A stretch of DNA of 64,000 nucleotides from Xanthoparmelia taractica. Taxonomy: Eukaryota; Ascomycota; Lecanoromycetes; Lecanorales; Parmeliaceae. The stretch is taken from positions 1 through 64,000 of the forward strand of contig JANQBS010000051.1 of NCBI GenBank assembly GCA_033085395.1, read 5' to 3'. This document shows, piece by piece, positions 45,420 through 56,152 of this stretch. The notes below the pieces were generated by a model. The model searched no databases and was not told the origin of the DNA. It saw only the letters and a program-made list of their open reading frames with translations. Position 1 is the stretch's first letter, and every line of letters starts with the position of its first letter. A program made the position numbers and the translations under genes.

Positions 45420-46421
45420 GTTGATAGATATGAGTCTGCACAGCAGAAACAGTAGCAAAGCGAGCTTTTGAGGTGGCAGGAAATTGAATGTGGAGAGTGC
45501 GAGAGGATTTGTAAAGACAGGGTTTTGCAAGAGCAGCAAGATCAAGATGTAGTGGAAGTTCTTTGTTGGCTACGGTGCAGGAAAGCTTTGTGAAACGGCC
45601 TTGTTAAACGGTGAAGCGGATATTCATTCATTATCCTGCCTGATGCTGCCAACAATAGATCCATTGCCTTCGCTAGACCTCAACCCTAAAGCGCGAAGCA
45701 GACAATGATGGCAATGTACATATTTGTTCTCCGTGTTTGATCTCAAGCAAGTCTTTGTTTCAAACAATCAGATGTATGATAATTCGTAAGAAACTGCGTT
45801 CAGTTGGCCGTGGTTGGTTTGTTAGATTTAGCCGAGCTATTTCCGTCCAAGCAGTTGGCGCTTCGGCGACCAATGATCGGTATGAGGGACCTGAGATTTG
45901 ACACAACTCTGCCTTCGATTTTAATCTACATTGCCCCTTCCCATGTCCAGATGAGAGGCTCCCTTAACGGTTCGAATCGACGCCAAGCACCATATGGGCC
46001 GGACGCTTTGATCAACTTTCGAAGTGCAAATCCGGTACCAGAGATAATAATTAGGCGGTGTCTGGGAACCACACTTGCCGCTAGCGCTGATAGAAGAAGT
46101 CTGGGTCTGAAAATCCGCTTCACTCTGTGACGTTCCTTTCGGCAGTGTTCGTTAGATTCAAAGATTTTACGCCAGAGTGTTTGTGCATGCTTACCGGTAA
46201 GTTTCCCTTTTCAGCTCTACAAGATGAGAATGAACATCCACGAGGCAAAGAGCTTCTAAAGACCAAAGTAAGCTGAGCGTTCCTGGTAGATATCCTCTGG
46301 AGCGTCAAAGTAACCTTGTAATTGCAGGTGCGGAGGTAAGTCATAGACGTAGTACGGCGAGAATGGGCTGGAACACAGCTGGTGACGAAATGATTGACAG
46401 GAAGACAACTGCACGTATTGA
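45420..46421. other. 1-kb spacer, no gene seen
   Basis: Upstream of the SUR7-like gene and downstream of TIM21. No reading frame with family resemblance, no RNA gene recognised. Confidence 0.45.
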
Positions 46422-47524
46422 TCATCTCCACTGGACTCCTAACATCTTAAAACCTGGTTTTTTCTTCTTCGCAGTAGCATCACCGCCTTCGAGGTATAGC
46501 CTAGGCTGACCTGTACGCCACTAAGTTCTTGCAAATCATGGGATTCAGAGGCGTAGAGCTCGTTACCTGGAACATCAAGTGCGAAAACTCGATAGTCCCA
46601 ATCCGGGTAGCCTGGGCCTTTCACCATGTGTAGATTCACAACTCCAGACCGCTCTGAACCCACGACCTAGTAGCCAGATATCAGTCATTTGCACAGGCGC
46701 CGCTCATGCGGGGACCCTTGAGGTACATTGAAGTGCATGCGAAAGTGCTCGATGCCACTCTTGTCTGTATGGGTGTTCGAACTAGGCCCCAAATCGTAAG
46801 CGCCCTGTATACTAATAGTATAAGTTCCTTGCTTACGCTATTGGTCTGTTCCTAGACCATTTGCTTCCTGTGGGCTCTCCAAATGCTCTTATCGTCTGAC
46901 CAGACCCAAGCAAATCCAGTGCACGAGGGTCCGCTCTAATCCTGCGCAGAAATGGCGGTCAGCATTACTTCGCGAAGCCAGGAGCCTTAACTATGAAACA
47001 CATTTAAGGAGAAAAGGATCTTTTTGCTCGGGCAGTATGTCTTGTGGTTCAAGCGTTGGATCTAGATAAGGAGGAGGCACTCCGAAATGGACGAACCTGT
47101 CAACTGCGCGGTTGAAGTGTCTGGTTTTACTGTCGGAGGAGAAGACGTCGGTGTAGAGGTAATAGCTGACAACAGCCTGATCTGAGTTAGTAATGCGCAA
47201 AGTGAGCAGTGAAAGTCGTCATACAAGGCCGACTGCTCCGGCAAATATCACTGCAGAGTTGAACGTCTGTTGGGTGGTGCGTGCAACCTTTTCCCCGGTT
47301 GACAATTCTCCCCAAGGAACTCTACCATCATCATTGCCAACGGTCACTTGCTTTCTGACCGAGGGTTTGTTTGTTCCCGCCAGAGTATTCGATGTAGCAT
47401 AGTGTCTTTGAATAGTGAATAGTAAGCACTGACGACCTATAACCCTCTTTGAGAGGCTTTGTTGTAGACTTTTAGCAACCACTGCTGCTCGAAGGCGAGC
47501 GCCAAGGTATATCCTGTGCTCCAT
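46422..47524 (-). CDS. TIM21: TIM21, mitochondrial inner-membrane translocase subunit
   Basis: Links TIM23 to TOM and to respiratory complexes. Six exons: 47524-47225, 47176-47097, 46941-46837, 46781-46727, 46666-46567, 46510-46422; 242 aa. An Arg/Ser/Gln-rich presequence is visible (MEHRIYLGARLRAAVVAKSL). Then GEKVARTTQQTFN and a single membrane span around VIFAGAVGLAVVSYYLYTDVF, RHFNRAVDRIRADPRALDLLG, IRAFGEPTGSKWSRNRPIAS, GIEHFRMHFNV, GVVNLHMVKGPG, ALDVPGQPRLYLEGG and the ending GFKMLGVQWR, all family landmarks. Two acceptors (46781 and 46510) are not the first available AG; they were chosen because only they restore the conserved sequence. It is divergent from GLO3. Confidence 0.94.
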
Positions 47525-47812
47525 TAACCTTCATGTAGAAAAACATTGATCCCTGGTGGTGGAGAAGGAACAATGGAACCAGGCGGGAGACGGGGTATTT
47601 GGATTTGGATTATGTAAGCGTGGCCTGGCATTTTGAGGCCACTACGGGCAATAATCGAGGTCTCGTTGCCCTGGTGTCTTACTCACCACCTTCTTTCAAA
47701 ACAGCAAATGTAGAAGCCTCTCGATTAGCTACTAAGTTACTGTTGTCGTACTTGCTTGCACTGAATACCTCCTATTCCGCGCGAGTTGAAGACTATCGTC
47801 TACAACGGCGCC
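47525..47812. promoter_or_regulatory. Shared promoter region of TIM21 and GLO3
   Basis: 288 bp between divergent ATGs. No specific element identified. Confidence 0.4.
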
Positions 47813-49567
47813 ATGAGCTCCGCAACTAAAGCACAATCGCAAAAGATTTTTGAGAAGCTGAAGACGAAGCCTGCGAACAAAGTACATCATCATTAGGTCC
47901 CAGAGCTTCAATGATTCTATGTGCTAAGTGCCTATAGGTATGCTTCGACTGCGGTACGAAAAATCCAACGTGGTCTTCAGTACCATTTGGTATATATCTG
48001 TGCCTCGACTGCTCTTCCAACCACCGTAATCTGGGGGTACACATCTCATTTGTAAGGTCAACAAACCTCGATGGTACGAGAATCGCATGCGTCCTCTCGA
48101 ACATAATTAATTCAAGATTCATACAGTTTGGCAATGGGACCAGCTACGTATTATGAAGGTTGGGGGCAATGAATCGGCCACAAAGTACTTCCAATCACAC
48201 GGTGGATCAGCAGCACTTGGAAGCAAGGATCCAAAGACGAAGTACACGTCCAACGCCGCAACTAAATATAAGGAAGAATTGAAAAAAAGAGCATCCGCAG
48301 ATGCTCGAGAGTATGCTGCATATCGCCTTATTGATAGATTTTAGCTGAGCTATGTCTAGATATCCGGAAGAGGTCGTTGTTACGGATATCGCTGCTGCAA
48401 CCCCTACAGATGGAACGTCAACCCCTGCAGAACCCGGAGACGACTTCTTTTCATCATGGGACAAACCCTCTATCAAACGCCCAAGCAATCCACCATCTAG
48501 GACGCAGACCCCTCCCGTAATTAGTCGTACAGCGTCTCCTTTCCTCAATCCTGGTGCTAACAGCAACGGCGCACCAAGATCAAAATCACCACTTCCAGGC
48601 TCTGAGAGCGAATCTTTAGCACCGTCACGCGCCGTACCATCGGCGGTCATCCGTAAAACCACAGCAACTGGCGCTCCTCGGAAAACAAACGTTTTGGGAG
48701 CAAAGAAGACCCAGAAGCTAGGCGCAAAAAAGCTTGGAGGAGCAGAAGCCGTAGATTTTGAGGCCGCCGAGAAGAAGGCGAAAGAAGAGGCCGAACGGAT
48801 AGAAAAGCTCGGTTACGATCCTGAGGCCGAAGAAGCCGCAGTACAAAGCACAGTCAGGTCCGCCAGCATCAGTGAGAAGACTAAGATCGCTGCTCCAACT
48901 CCGGTGAACCCAGTCAAAGGCTACGGCCCGCCAAAGCATGAACGTACAAAGAGCGAGATGGAACGACTAGGTATGGGTATGGGTCGTCTTGGTTTTGGCC
49001 AGGTGGGAGGAAGCAAGCCGGCCGCTGCTGCACCCAAGAAGATGGGCTTTGGATCTGTAGGTGCTAGCAAAGCCGTGGAAGAAGGTAAGTTGAGATCGAT
49101 TATCACGGTCATTCTCAAACCCTGGAAACGGCTGATTTCTCTGTAGATGACGACGAGAAATATGCCCGCCAGAAATTTGGCACCCAAAAAGGCATCTCGT
49201 CCGATGAGTTCTTCGGCCGTAACAACTTTGACCCATCCGCCCAAACTGAGGCCAAGCAGCGTCTCCAGGGCTTCGAAGGCGCCAGCTCTATCAGCAGTAA
49301 TGCTTATTTTGGGCGACCAGAGGATGACATCCCACAGGCAGACGAATATGGAAATTACGGAGATCTGGAAGGGGCTGCGAGGGATTTTGTCCGAAAATTC
49401 GGGGTCACTGCTGGCGATGACCTGGAAAACCTTACGAACGTATTAGGAGAGGGCGCTTCTAAGCTGCAAGGTAAGTGCATTATCTTAGGTAGATCCTCCG
49501 TCCTTCACGCTGTAGCTGATATTATACCAATCCCATAGGTGCTATAAGGAGCTACCTGAACGGCTAG
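47813..49567 (+). CDS. GLO3: ARF GTPase-activating protein GLO3
   Basis: ArfGAP2/3-type protein of COPI retrograde transport. Exons 47813-47881, 47938-48073, 48127-48310, 48360-49084, 49147-49470 and 49539-49567 give 488 aa (yeast Glo3 493). Zinc finger CFDCG...CLDCS (Cys25, 28, 45, 48) with the arginine finger in SSNHRNLGVHISFVRS, then DVWQWDQLRIMKVGGN and KYFQSHGG. The middle is Ser/Pro-rich with EYPEEVVVTD, then KLGAKKL and a glycine-rich GLO3-motif zone (MGRLGFGQVGG, KKMGFGSVGAS), DDDEKYARQKFGTQKGISSDEFFG, SISSNAYFG and the amphipathic C-terminus ending AIRSYLNG. Every junction agrees with the family. Confidence 0.95.
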
Positions 49568-50889
49568 GCTCTATGCACTTGCTACCCTCATCTTGGAGGA
49601 TTCTGCGTAATACTGGGCAAGAAGAACCCACCGTAACCCATGGAGCATATACAGCGTTCTTGGCTTGCGTGGCATGATGAAGATACTAGAACGTTAGCAC
49701 ATTTCAGGGTTCCATTGGCTCCAATCAGGCCTTAAGAAATGGATAGATGGAGTGATACAGCTGGATGGATTTTTGTATCTGACATGCTCGTGAGCGCCGT
49801 GTCTCGCTGGTCTATTGGCGTACACTTTCTGTGTATCATAGAGCGGGTCGAAGGTTTTCGTCTTTTGATTCGCCGGGTTTCTTGCTTCTGCTCTCATCTA
49901 AAGGAATCAAACCGCCATGCGGGTGTTGCGTTCTTGAAATCCAGAGCCTTTTCAACCCGAAATGGATCTCATGTAATGATGCGTAGTCCATCACTCCTGG
50001 AAATACGTGTTCGCTTTCCGAACCTCTCTTTCTTTGAATACCTAGATATGATTTCTCTACTTCCAACCTAGAAATATCTATCCTCTTCCTTCTCCTCTTC
50101 CTTTCCCTTGTTTGGTACGTACGAGTACAGCTTACAACAACACGCGCCGGCAAACTCCCTGCTACTTTCCGCTACCACAAACTCTACCTCCCACGGCGAT
50201 CCCCTGTATTGTAGAGGTACCGCCGGTACCGACTGGACCGAAGAGCCAATCAAGGTAGCTTCACCGCCCCTTTGACCGCGCAATCTCATTGCCATATTTC
50301 AAGCAATGGCAGACGTCAGCCTTAGCGAAAACTTTCCACTGCTATGCTAACAGCTAGGGACCTGGAACAGATGATCCTTATCCGCACTATTACGCACTGG
50401 AGAAAGTGACACCTGCCTGTTCATCAAGGCCTCCTGCTAATATAATAATTAGAAAAATCTTGTAGACAAAGGTATAACCCGCACGATTACAACCGCTGGC
50501 CTTGCACAATGTGGTCGATGTATACAGAAAGCCGACTGGTGGGTGCATGTGGTATGTAGAAAGGACTTACATTGTAAGGCATTTACGAGGCTGGCGGCAG
50601 AGACGCTGTGTGAAGGGTGTTGGGTTGTGAGGGCTAAGGTTGGGTGGATGCTGGTTGTTGCGAGTAAGCCGGTGGATTTGATCTAGGTGACTGGGAGCGT
50701 GATTGATGAATGGGTAGGATCCTGTGGTGGAATGTCGTAGACTGTTGGCGGAGTGCATGGGGGTGGCCTAACTGAGGTGTGATGGCTTATGAAAGAAAAG
50801 ACATTTTGGTATTGCAAAAGCATGTTGGAGAAGTTGAAGAGAGGATTATATCATTAAGAACCTTTTCAAATTAATATTTACATGGTCGT
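49568..50889. other. Gene-free stretch downstream of GLO3
   Basis: No convincing frame. CTTCCTTCTCCTC pyrimidine tract at about 50083-50108. Nothing else recognised. Confidence 0.45.
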
Positions 50890-52200
50890 CGTGCTTATAA
50901 CAACATTCTCTGGTGCCGGCGCAGAGCCCTTGGTATTAAGCACCATCTCAACTGATGCGTCACCACTGTGCACGCTCCCAATGTCTGACGTAAACCTCCT
51001 GCATTGCGTCTCCCTCCATAGGCAGACAATGATGCTGAGGCTGGCCACTTGGTATTGAGCCGTAGTCGTGAACGACAGCGGCCAGCAATTCTGGAACGTT
51101 CGCAGCGACTACAGTACGTTCCATGGGAACTGCAGTGATGGCCACGGATTATTAGATTGTAGATTGGGCGCATGGTCGGCAAGCTAACGCTGACAATACC
51201 AATGCAATTCTCTGCCACTGACCATATACCAGGTTCGGTATCAAACCTTGGCAATGACGCTATTAGCTTTTGAGACCAATCAGATGAAATTTTGCTTACA
51301 GGCTGTGTCTGAGAGGAACAAGCGGTCCATCACCGTGACTCGGTAGATGTTGCATGCGCAGACGCTAAACGAAACGTGTCAATAGGTATAATTACCTCCA
51401 TTGCGTGCTGTGCTAGGCGAAGGGTATGGAAAGGGCCGAAATTGTCAGAAAAGGTGCTCACCATCGTTTATTAATCGGGTCACATCTGAGAACCGAGATG
51501 AAAATCCCAGCTACGCTGTAGTAGAGAATAGAAGCCGCGAGCACACAGAGCCAACTTGTGGAACGCTTCGAGGATTCAAAAAGCCGGTGATACACTAAGG
51601 AGAAATTCCAGAGTCAGTCTTGCTTTTCCAAAACAAGAAAGGGTGACAGGGCTTAAGGAAAAAACCGAAGGTCTCGCTCAAGAAGGTGCCTCCCGAGCCG
51701 GATTGAGACGTCAATAGAATAGGAGCCATTCGGTAGAACGTACGCCGGAGAGCAGAAAAGTTGAACAAAGAGGCTCCGACCATATACAGCACCACAACCA
51801 TAATGACGCACTAACTAGTATTTAGATAACTGGGTCTCAAGAGAGCAGCATTGACGTGACTGGGTCCAGCATTGTTTCCAATGCTTAAGAGTAAGGGAAG
51901 AACATATATGGCGCTGTGAGCATAGGCGGCAGAATCAACAAGTAGGACGACATGCTTCCCTTGTCCGAAATGTACCGCTGTGTATCGATACATTTTACTA
52001 GGATGACTGTAGAGGGGAAAAGCTCCTTACTGAATGAGCCTGCGATGATCTGGCCTGCTACAGAGAGCTGGGACCCAACACATGTCAGTATTCATTACAT
52101 GTTGCGTATGATGCGATGAGATTCGGCGCTCGATCCTGACGGATGTGCTCAAATTCGTACTGGACCTCTGTGGGAGACAGTTGGGCCCCTTGGTCATTTA
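50890..52200 (-). pseudogene. Relic of a fungal rhodopsin-domain (Pth11-like) receptor gene
   Basis: Pieces typical of the fungal integral-membrane rhodopsin-like family appear in the right order on the minus strand but in different frames with stops between. They are SPTEVQYEFEHIRQDRAPN (about 52180-52120), HFGQGKHVVLL (about 51970), VVVLYMVGASLFNFSALRR (about 51800-51745), YHRLFESSKRSTSWL (about 51593), ILYYSVAGIFISVLRCDPINKRW-like helix plus C-x-P-x4-W (about 51525-51462), and DTEPGIWSVAENCIGIVSV followed by LPTMRP (about 51245-51165). The segments between the Cys-Pro motif and the last motif, and between the N-terminal and Gly-Lys-His motifs, are too short for an intact seven-helix protein. 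I therefore call a decayed or truncated copy; a gene with unusual introns is the alternative. Confidence 0.5.
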
Positions 52201-53285
52201 GAAGCGCAGCTGCGGGATTTTGTAAAGCTTGTAGAGCATAGAAAGATTGGTTGAATTGCTATTGATTTAGGAAGTGCGTACACGTCGACGACTAGTGCAA
52301 CGAGCGGCGGGTGCTTCGGTATACCCTGTGTCTGGCAACGTTCTTGGGGCCTTTTATACAAACGGAAATGCCCCGAAGAAATGAGTATATTTTTCATTCA
52401 TTGCCATTCCATCTACTGATAGCTCACGAAGAGTTAAGGGTGATATTGTAACATAACGTCAACCCTGAAGTGAGGCGAGGCTCTCGGGAGGATATTTGAT
52501 TGATTCACAACCGTGACTCCTTGCAGAATGTGGAGGAACAGTGGCGGACATCAACTCCTTGTGACATGCAATTTTTTCTTAAGCTTCGGCCATTAGGACT
52601 CACGCCAATGGAATAGTTTTGCAACACATTTTCGATTAATGAAACTCGTCTACGAGCTGGGGAGCAGTGCGAATGGAGAAGACTGAAATGTCAGTCAGTC
52701 AGTAAGACTGCGGGATGCAACTTGAAACGTACATAAAATTGATTGAAATATACGAGCTGCACTGCCGCATGAGCTTGGATTCACTTCACCTGCGGACCGG
52801 AACATGCAGCATGTCATATTGAATTGATGGTGTGGTGGTGGCCATCTCGTAAGAAAGGGGCCCCAGAACAGCCCTCATTGAATTGGAATTTGGCGAACCC
52901 ACCAACAGATCGATTGGCTACTTGCTGACTGTGCCACACTTAACACTGCAGCATAGGGGATCGTACCATACTATTTAAGCCTAGATTGGCAACACAATAG
53001 ATGGACAAGTCTGAAAAAGCGAATCCAGACCAGTCGTGGAGCAAAAGGATTTCCGCGACGAGTCTCTCGACATATCGACCGTGTGTGATAGAGTGTCTGC
53101 ACTCAGCCACGAGCAACAGGATACGGCATTAGGGACTAATTCCTGTGCCGAAGGGATAAGGATTAGTTTGATTACTTGCCACCTTCGCCGAGGAGGTTAA
53201 GTTGTGGTAGAAGATTGTTATACAATAAGGCGCACGGTCCTGAGACACTGGTCGGTATTGACAGATCTCCGGGTCCACTTTGGTC
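52201..53285. other. Gene-free stretch
   Basis: Nothing recognised. A short CAGTCAGTCAGTAAGACT run lies near 52695-52712. Confidence 0.45.
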
Positions 53286-53994
53286 TCATGAAAGGGCTGA
53301 AAGAACATTCTTCGCTTCAGCAGAATCAGAGTAGTCTGCCAAGATGGCCGCAATTAAAGCGGAGTCAAGCTTGGGAAATTCGGACTCCATTTGTACCTGG
53401 AGTGCTGGTTCCTCGATTGTGTCACCAGAGGCAGAGGCTGGCGACGATGATGACGGGGTTCGTATGCAGTCTGCAAGACTGCATGATTCGAGCGGGGTTG
53501 GATCTTGTCTATAGTCAACCTGTAACGCCTTTCCTCCTCTTCGTCCGCTAGATCCTCCTCCTCTTGAATGCCATTGTGACAGCCTAGGTTCATTGTTGTA
53601 GGTCTCAGAGCTGACCCGGGCTGACGGAGTATTGACAGAGATGTCGGAGTACGCGGAGCGTTGAGAGGATACTGAAAGGGATTGCACTCGACCGACCTGA
53701 CCATTGCTGAGGCGGACCTTGATCCCTCTAGGATGATCACCTCTGGTCAGTATCTAAAAGGGTTTCACATCAGCGATCCTTCTTGTCAGGCAAGCAACCG
53801 AGTAACGAGACAGCTCGAATGGATATCAGGCCTTCTGCTCTTGTGTAATATCTTTCACCACGCAAGGTGGTCTGGCGTAGGGTATCTACCTCAGAAATAG
53901 AACCGCTTGTTAGTCTGCCAGAGCGCTGATCGGCTTTCAGTACGATGTTCACGCCTACGCCAGGGCGCAGTTGCGACATCTTGGGAACAGTCAT
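53286..53994 (-). CDS. YwbE-like (DUF2196) protein with C-terminal CUE-type segment
   Basis: Exons 53994-53890 and 53753-53286 give 190 aa; the 136-nt intron restores the domain. The N-terminal part, LRPGVGVNIVLKADQRSGRL, then SEILTRGDHPRGIKVRLSNG and QVGRVQSLS (about 8-70), is the bacterial YwbE/DUF2196 fold, of unknown function. A Ser/Arg/Gly-rich linker follows (HSRGGGSSGRRGG). The last ~34 residues, EFPKLDSALIAAILADY then AKNVLSAL, have the pattern of a CUE ubiquitin-binding domain (FP ... hydrophobic pair at the end). The start is the first ATG; an in-frame ATG five codons later is possible. It is divergent from CDC73, with telomere-like boxes in the shared promoter. Confidence 0.82.
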
Positions 53995-54389
53995 GATGGG
54001 AGTAAGTTGCGGCGTTCGTGTATGTTCGTGCTCTTTTCTGTTTTTCCAAGGATACGCATATGAGGGCTAGGGCTAGACCCGGAACCGTGCTTTTTTGGAT
54101 TAAATGGAACCTCGGATAGATCTATCTAAGTAGAACGTTCCGCTTGAAATTCTAGGCTCTAGAATACCTTAGCCTTGCTAGCAGTAGAGGAAAAATAATC
54201 ATATTACTGAAACGATGGCGGTAAGATGTCACGGATTGTTGGCTCTTTGGTGGTGCTAGCCCTAGCCCTAAAATTGCATGTCCTTCGACTGCATAAGCTA
54301 AAGAATCGAGACCTGGACCTCAGCACCTTCAGAGCTATCGCCACAGAGCCTTGAACTGTCGCTTGACAATTGTGCTACGTCTTTTTAGA
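53995..54389. promoter_or_regulatory. Shared promoter region with two telomere-like boxes
   Basis: AGGGCTAGGGCTAG at 54063-54076 and CTAGCCCTAGCCCTA at 54256-54270 lie in inverted orientation, 69 bp upstream of the YwbE-like ATG and about 120-134 bp upstream of the CDC73 ATG. Read in each gene's own sense both are CTAGCCCTAGCCCT. Confidence 0.65.
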
Positions 54390-55723
54390 ATGGCTAACCC
54401 TCCTCATGATCCCCTTACAAGTCTCCGCCGCTCCATCGCTTCTAATAATCCCCCGACCCCTACAACATCTCCAGATGCAGCAAGCTCCGAGAACGCAACC
54501 GACAACCTTGGAGTAGCAACACATCTCTATTTCACCAACCCAGAACCCCACACGTTCTCACTGGATACGCCCACACGGTTCATTTCTTCAGAAAATCCAG
54601 TTGATCTCCGAAGTATATACTTTGCCTGGCAACAGAAGGATGTCAACATTCCAGTCTACATTGCCTCGGCACAAAAGCTCAGCGATGAACTTGGATCAAC
54701 AGATAGAGGAGGCGGCAAAGTTCAGAATCTGGTGTTTGCAGAGAGGTTAGATCTGATCACCTGGCTGGAGGGGGCTTCCGATGAAAGCGAATATATCAAG
54801 GCTCTAGAATCAGACAGCTCTGCCACCAAATCTGCACAAGTAGCATCTGGAGCACTTGGAGGAGTATCAACTGTGCCTAGTGGTACTGCTGGTGCGCGGT
54901 CTGGGAAGCAGATCGACCCAAGGTTACAGGAAATCTACAACCTAGAGAGAAAGATGGGGGACAGGAATAGCATTTTACGGGGCATTAAACCCACCGTGAG
55001 TTTTCCGTGCCTGAATCTTCGCTATGAGTAAGTAGGTACTGATTCTCTCCTACACAGGACTTCTCCCATATACGCAAACACTCCGAACAGTTTTTCAAGG
55101 ATCGCAAGAAGCCATCCCCAGCAGTTCCCGCAACGACCAACACCACATCCCTCGCCTCAAGGGACAAGAAGCCTGGCCGTCGACCCGATCCCATCATCCT
55201 ACTTTCTCCCTCAGCTTCCTCCCTACTGCGCATGAGCAACATCAAATCTTTCCTCGAATCAGGCACATATATTCCACCCGACTCGAACCTTGCTGGCTCC
55301 TCAGCTACTGCCAACATCTTACATGTCTCGCGCCTGCTCCCTTCGATAGACAATCAACGACCTTTCCGCTTCATTCTTGTCGATACCCCAGAGCAGTTCA
55401 AACCAGACTACTGGAATCGTGTCGTTGCCGTGTTCACGACTGGACAGACATGGCAATTCAAGAGTTATAAATGGCAAAATGCGCCCGATTTGTTTAAGAA
55501 CGCGCTTGGAATCTATGTTGGGTGGAGAGGTGAAGATGTTCCAGGAACTGTCAAGGGCTGGGGAAGAGGTGTGACCAGTGCGCAGGTTGAGAAGTGGAAC
55601 CCGCAGCAAGGTGTTAGCGGGAGGTGGCGGGATAGAGAGGTTGTCGAGGGGATATGGGATCGTGTCGAGGACAGCATGAGGAGTAGGGGATGGAGCAAGG
55701 ATGGAGGACCTGTGGAGAAATGA
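54390..55723 (+). CDS. CDC73: CDC73/parafibromin, Paf1 complex subunit
   Basis: Transcription-elongation factor of the RNA polymerase II Paf1 complex. Exons 54390-54995 and 55058-55723 give 423 aa (yeast 393). Start MANPPHDPLTSLRRSIA; then TRFISSENPVDLRSIYFAWQ, VQNLVFAERLDLITWLEGAS, RLQEIYNLERKMGDRNSILRGIKPT joined to DFSHIRKHSEQFFKDR. After a linker the C-terminal Ras-like domain begins at PIILLSPSASSLLRMSNIK (about 245), with FILVDTPEQFKPDYWNRVVAVFTTGQTWQFK and IYVGWRGEDVPGTVKGWG. The ATG at 54390 is the first in frame. Intron 54996-55057 is ordinary. Confidence 0.95.
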
Positions 55724-56152
55724 TACCCTGCAAGCTGCTATATTCTGCGGCCATGATAGCCAAGAGAGGTGTTTGCTGAATGACCATATACTGTTGTTGT
55801 TCGAGGAGCTCACTGCCTAGGGAGTCGAGGGGAGTGTACGGAGGTCTGCACCAAAAGTCGTAAGACTGCCACGCCAAGATCGATATCTCTTTCCGATCTG
55901 CACTTAACTCCAGCTCATTTTGGGCTCAGACTCCCAAGATAATGTCCAACACAGGGATCATACCTTCCTAGGAACTTCTACAGGGCTGTCTCCGAAGATA
56001 GGGTTAGGGTTGAAACTAGCGCTGCTCAGGATATTCTTGCCAAGACTTGTATAGGGCTGAGAGTAGTGCGGAATCAGCGCCGCGGTTCTCACTGTTTGTT
56101 TATTCGCGACTCTGAATCTTGAGCACCGTCGCTACTAATCAATACCGCCAAT
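55724..56152. other. Spacer between CDC73 and SMC2
   Basis: Carries a TAGGGTTAGGG box at 55999-56009, 145 bp upstream of the SMC2 ATG, in the opposite orientation to the boxes near CDC73. Otherwise nothing recognised. Confidence 0.45.

Noticed and set aside
45958..46010. tRNA-like GGTTCGAATC sequence
   Set aside because: No acceptor stem or D and anticodon arms could be folded around it.
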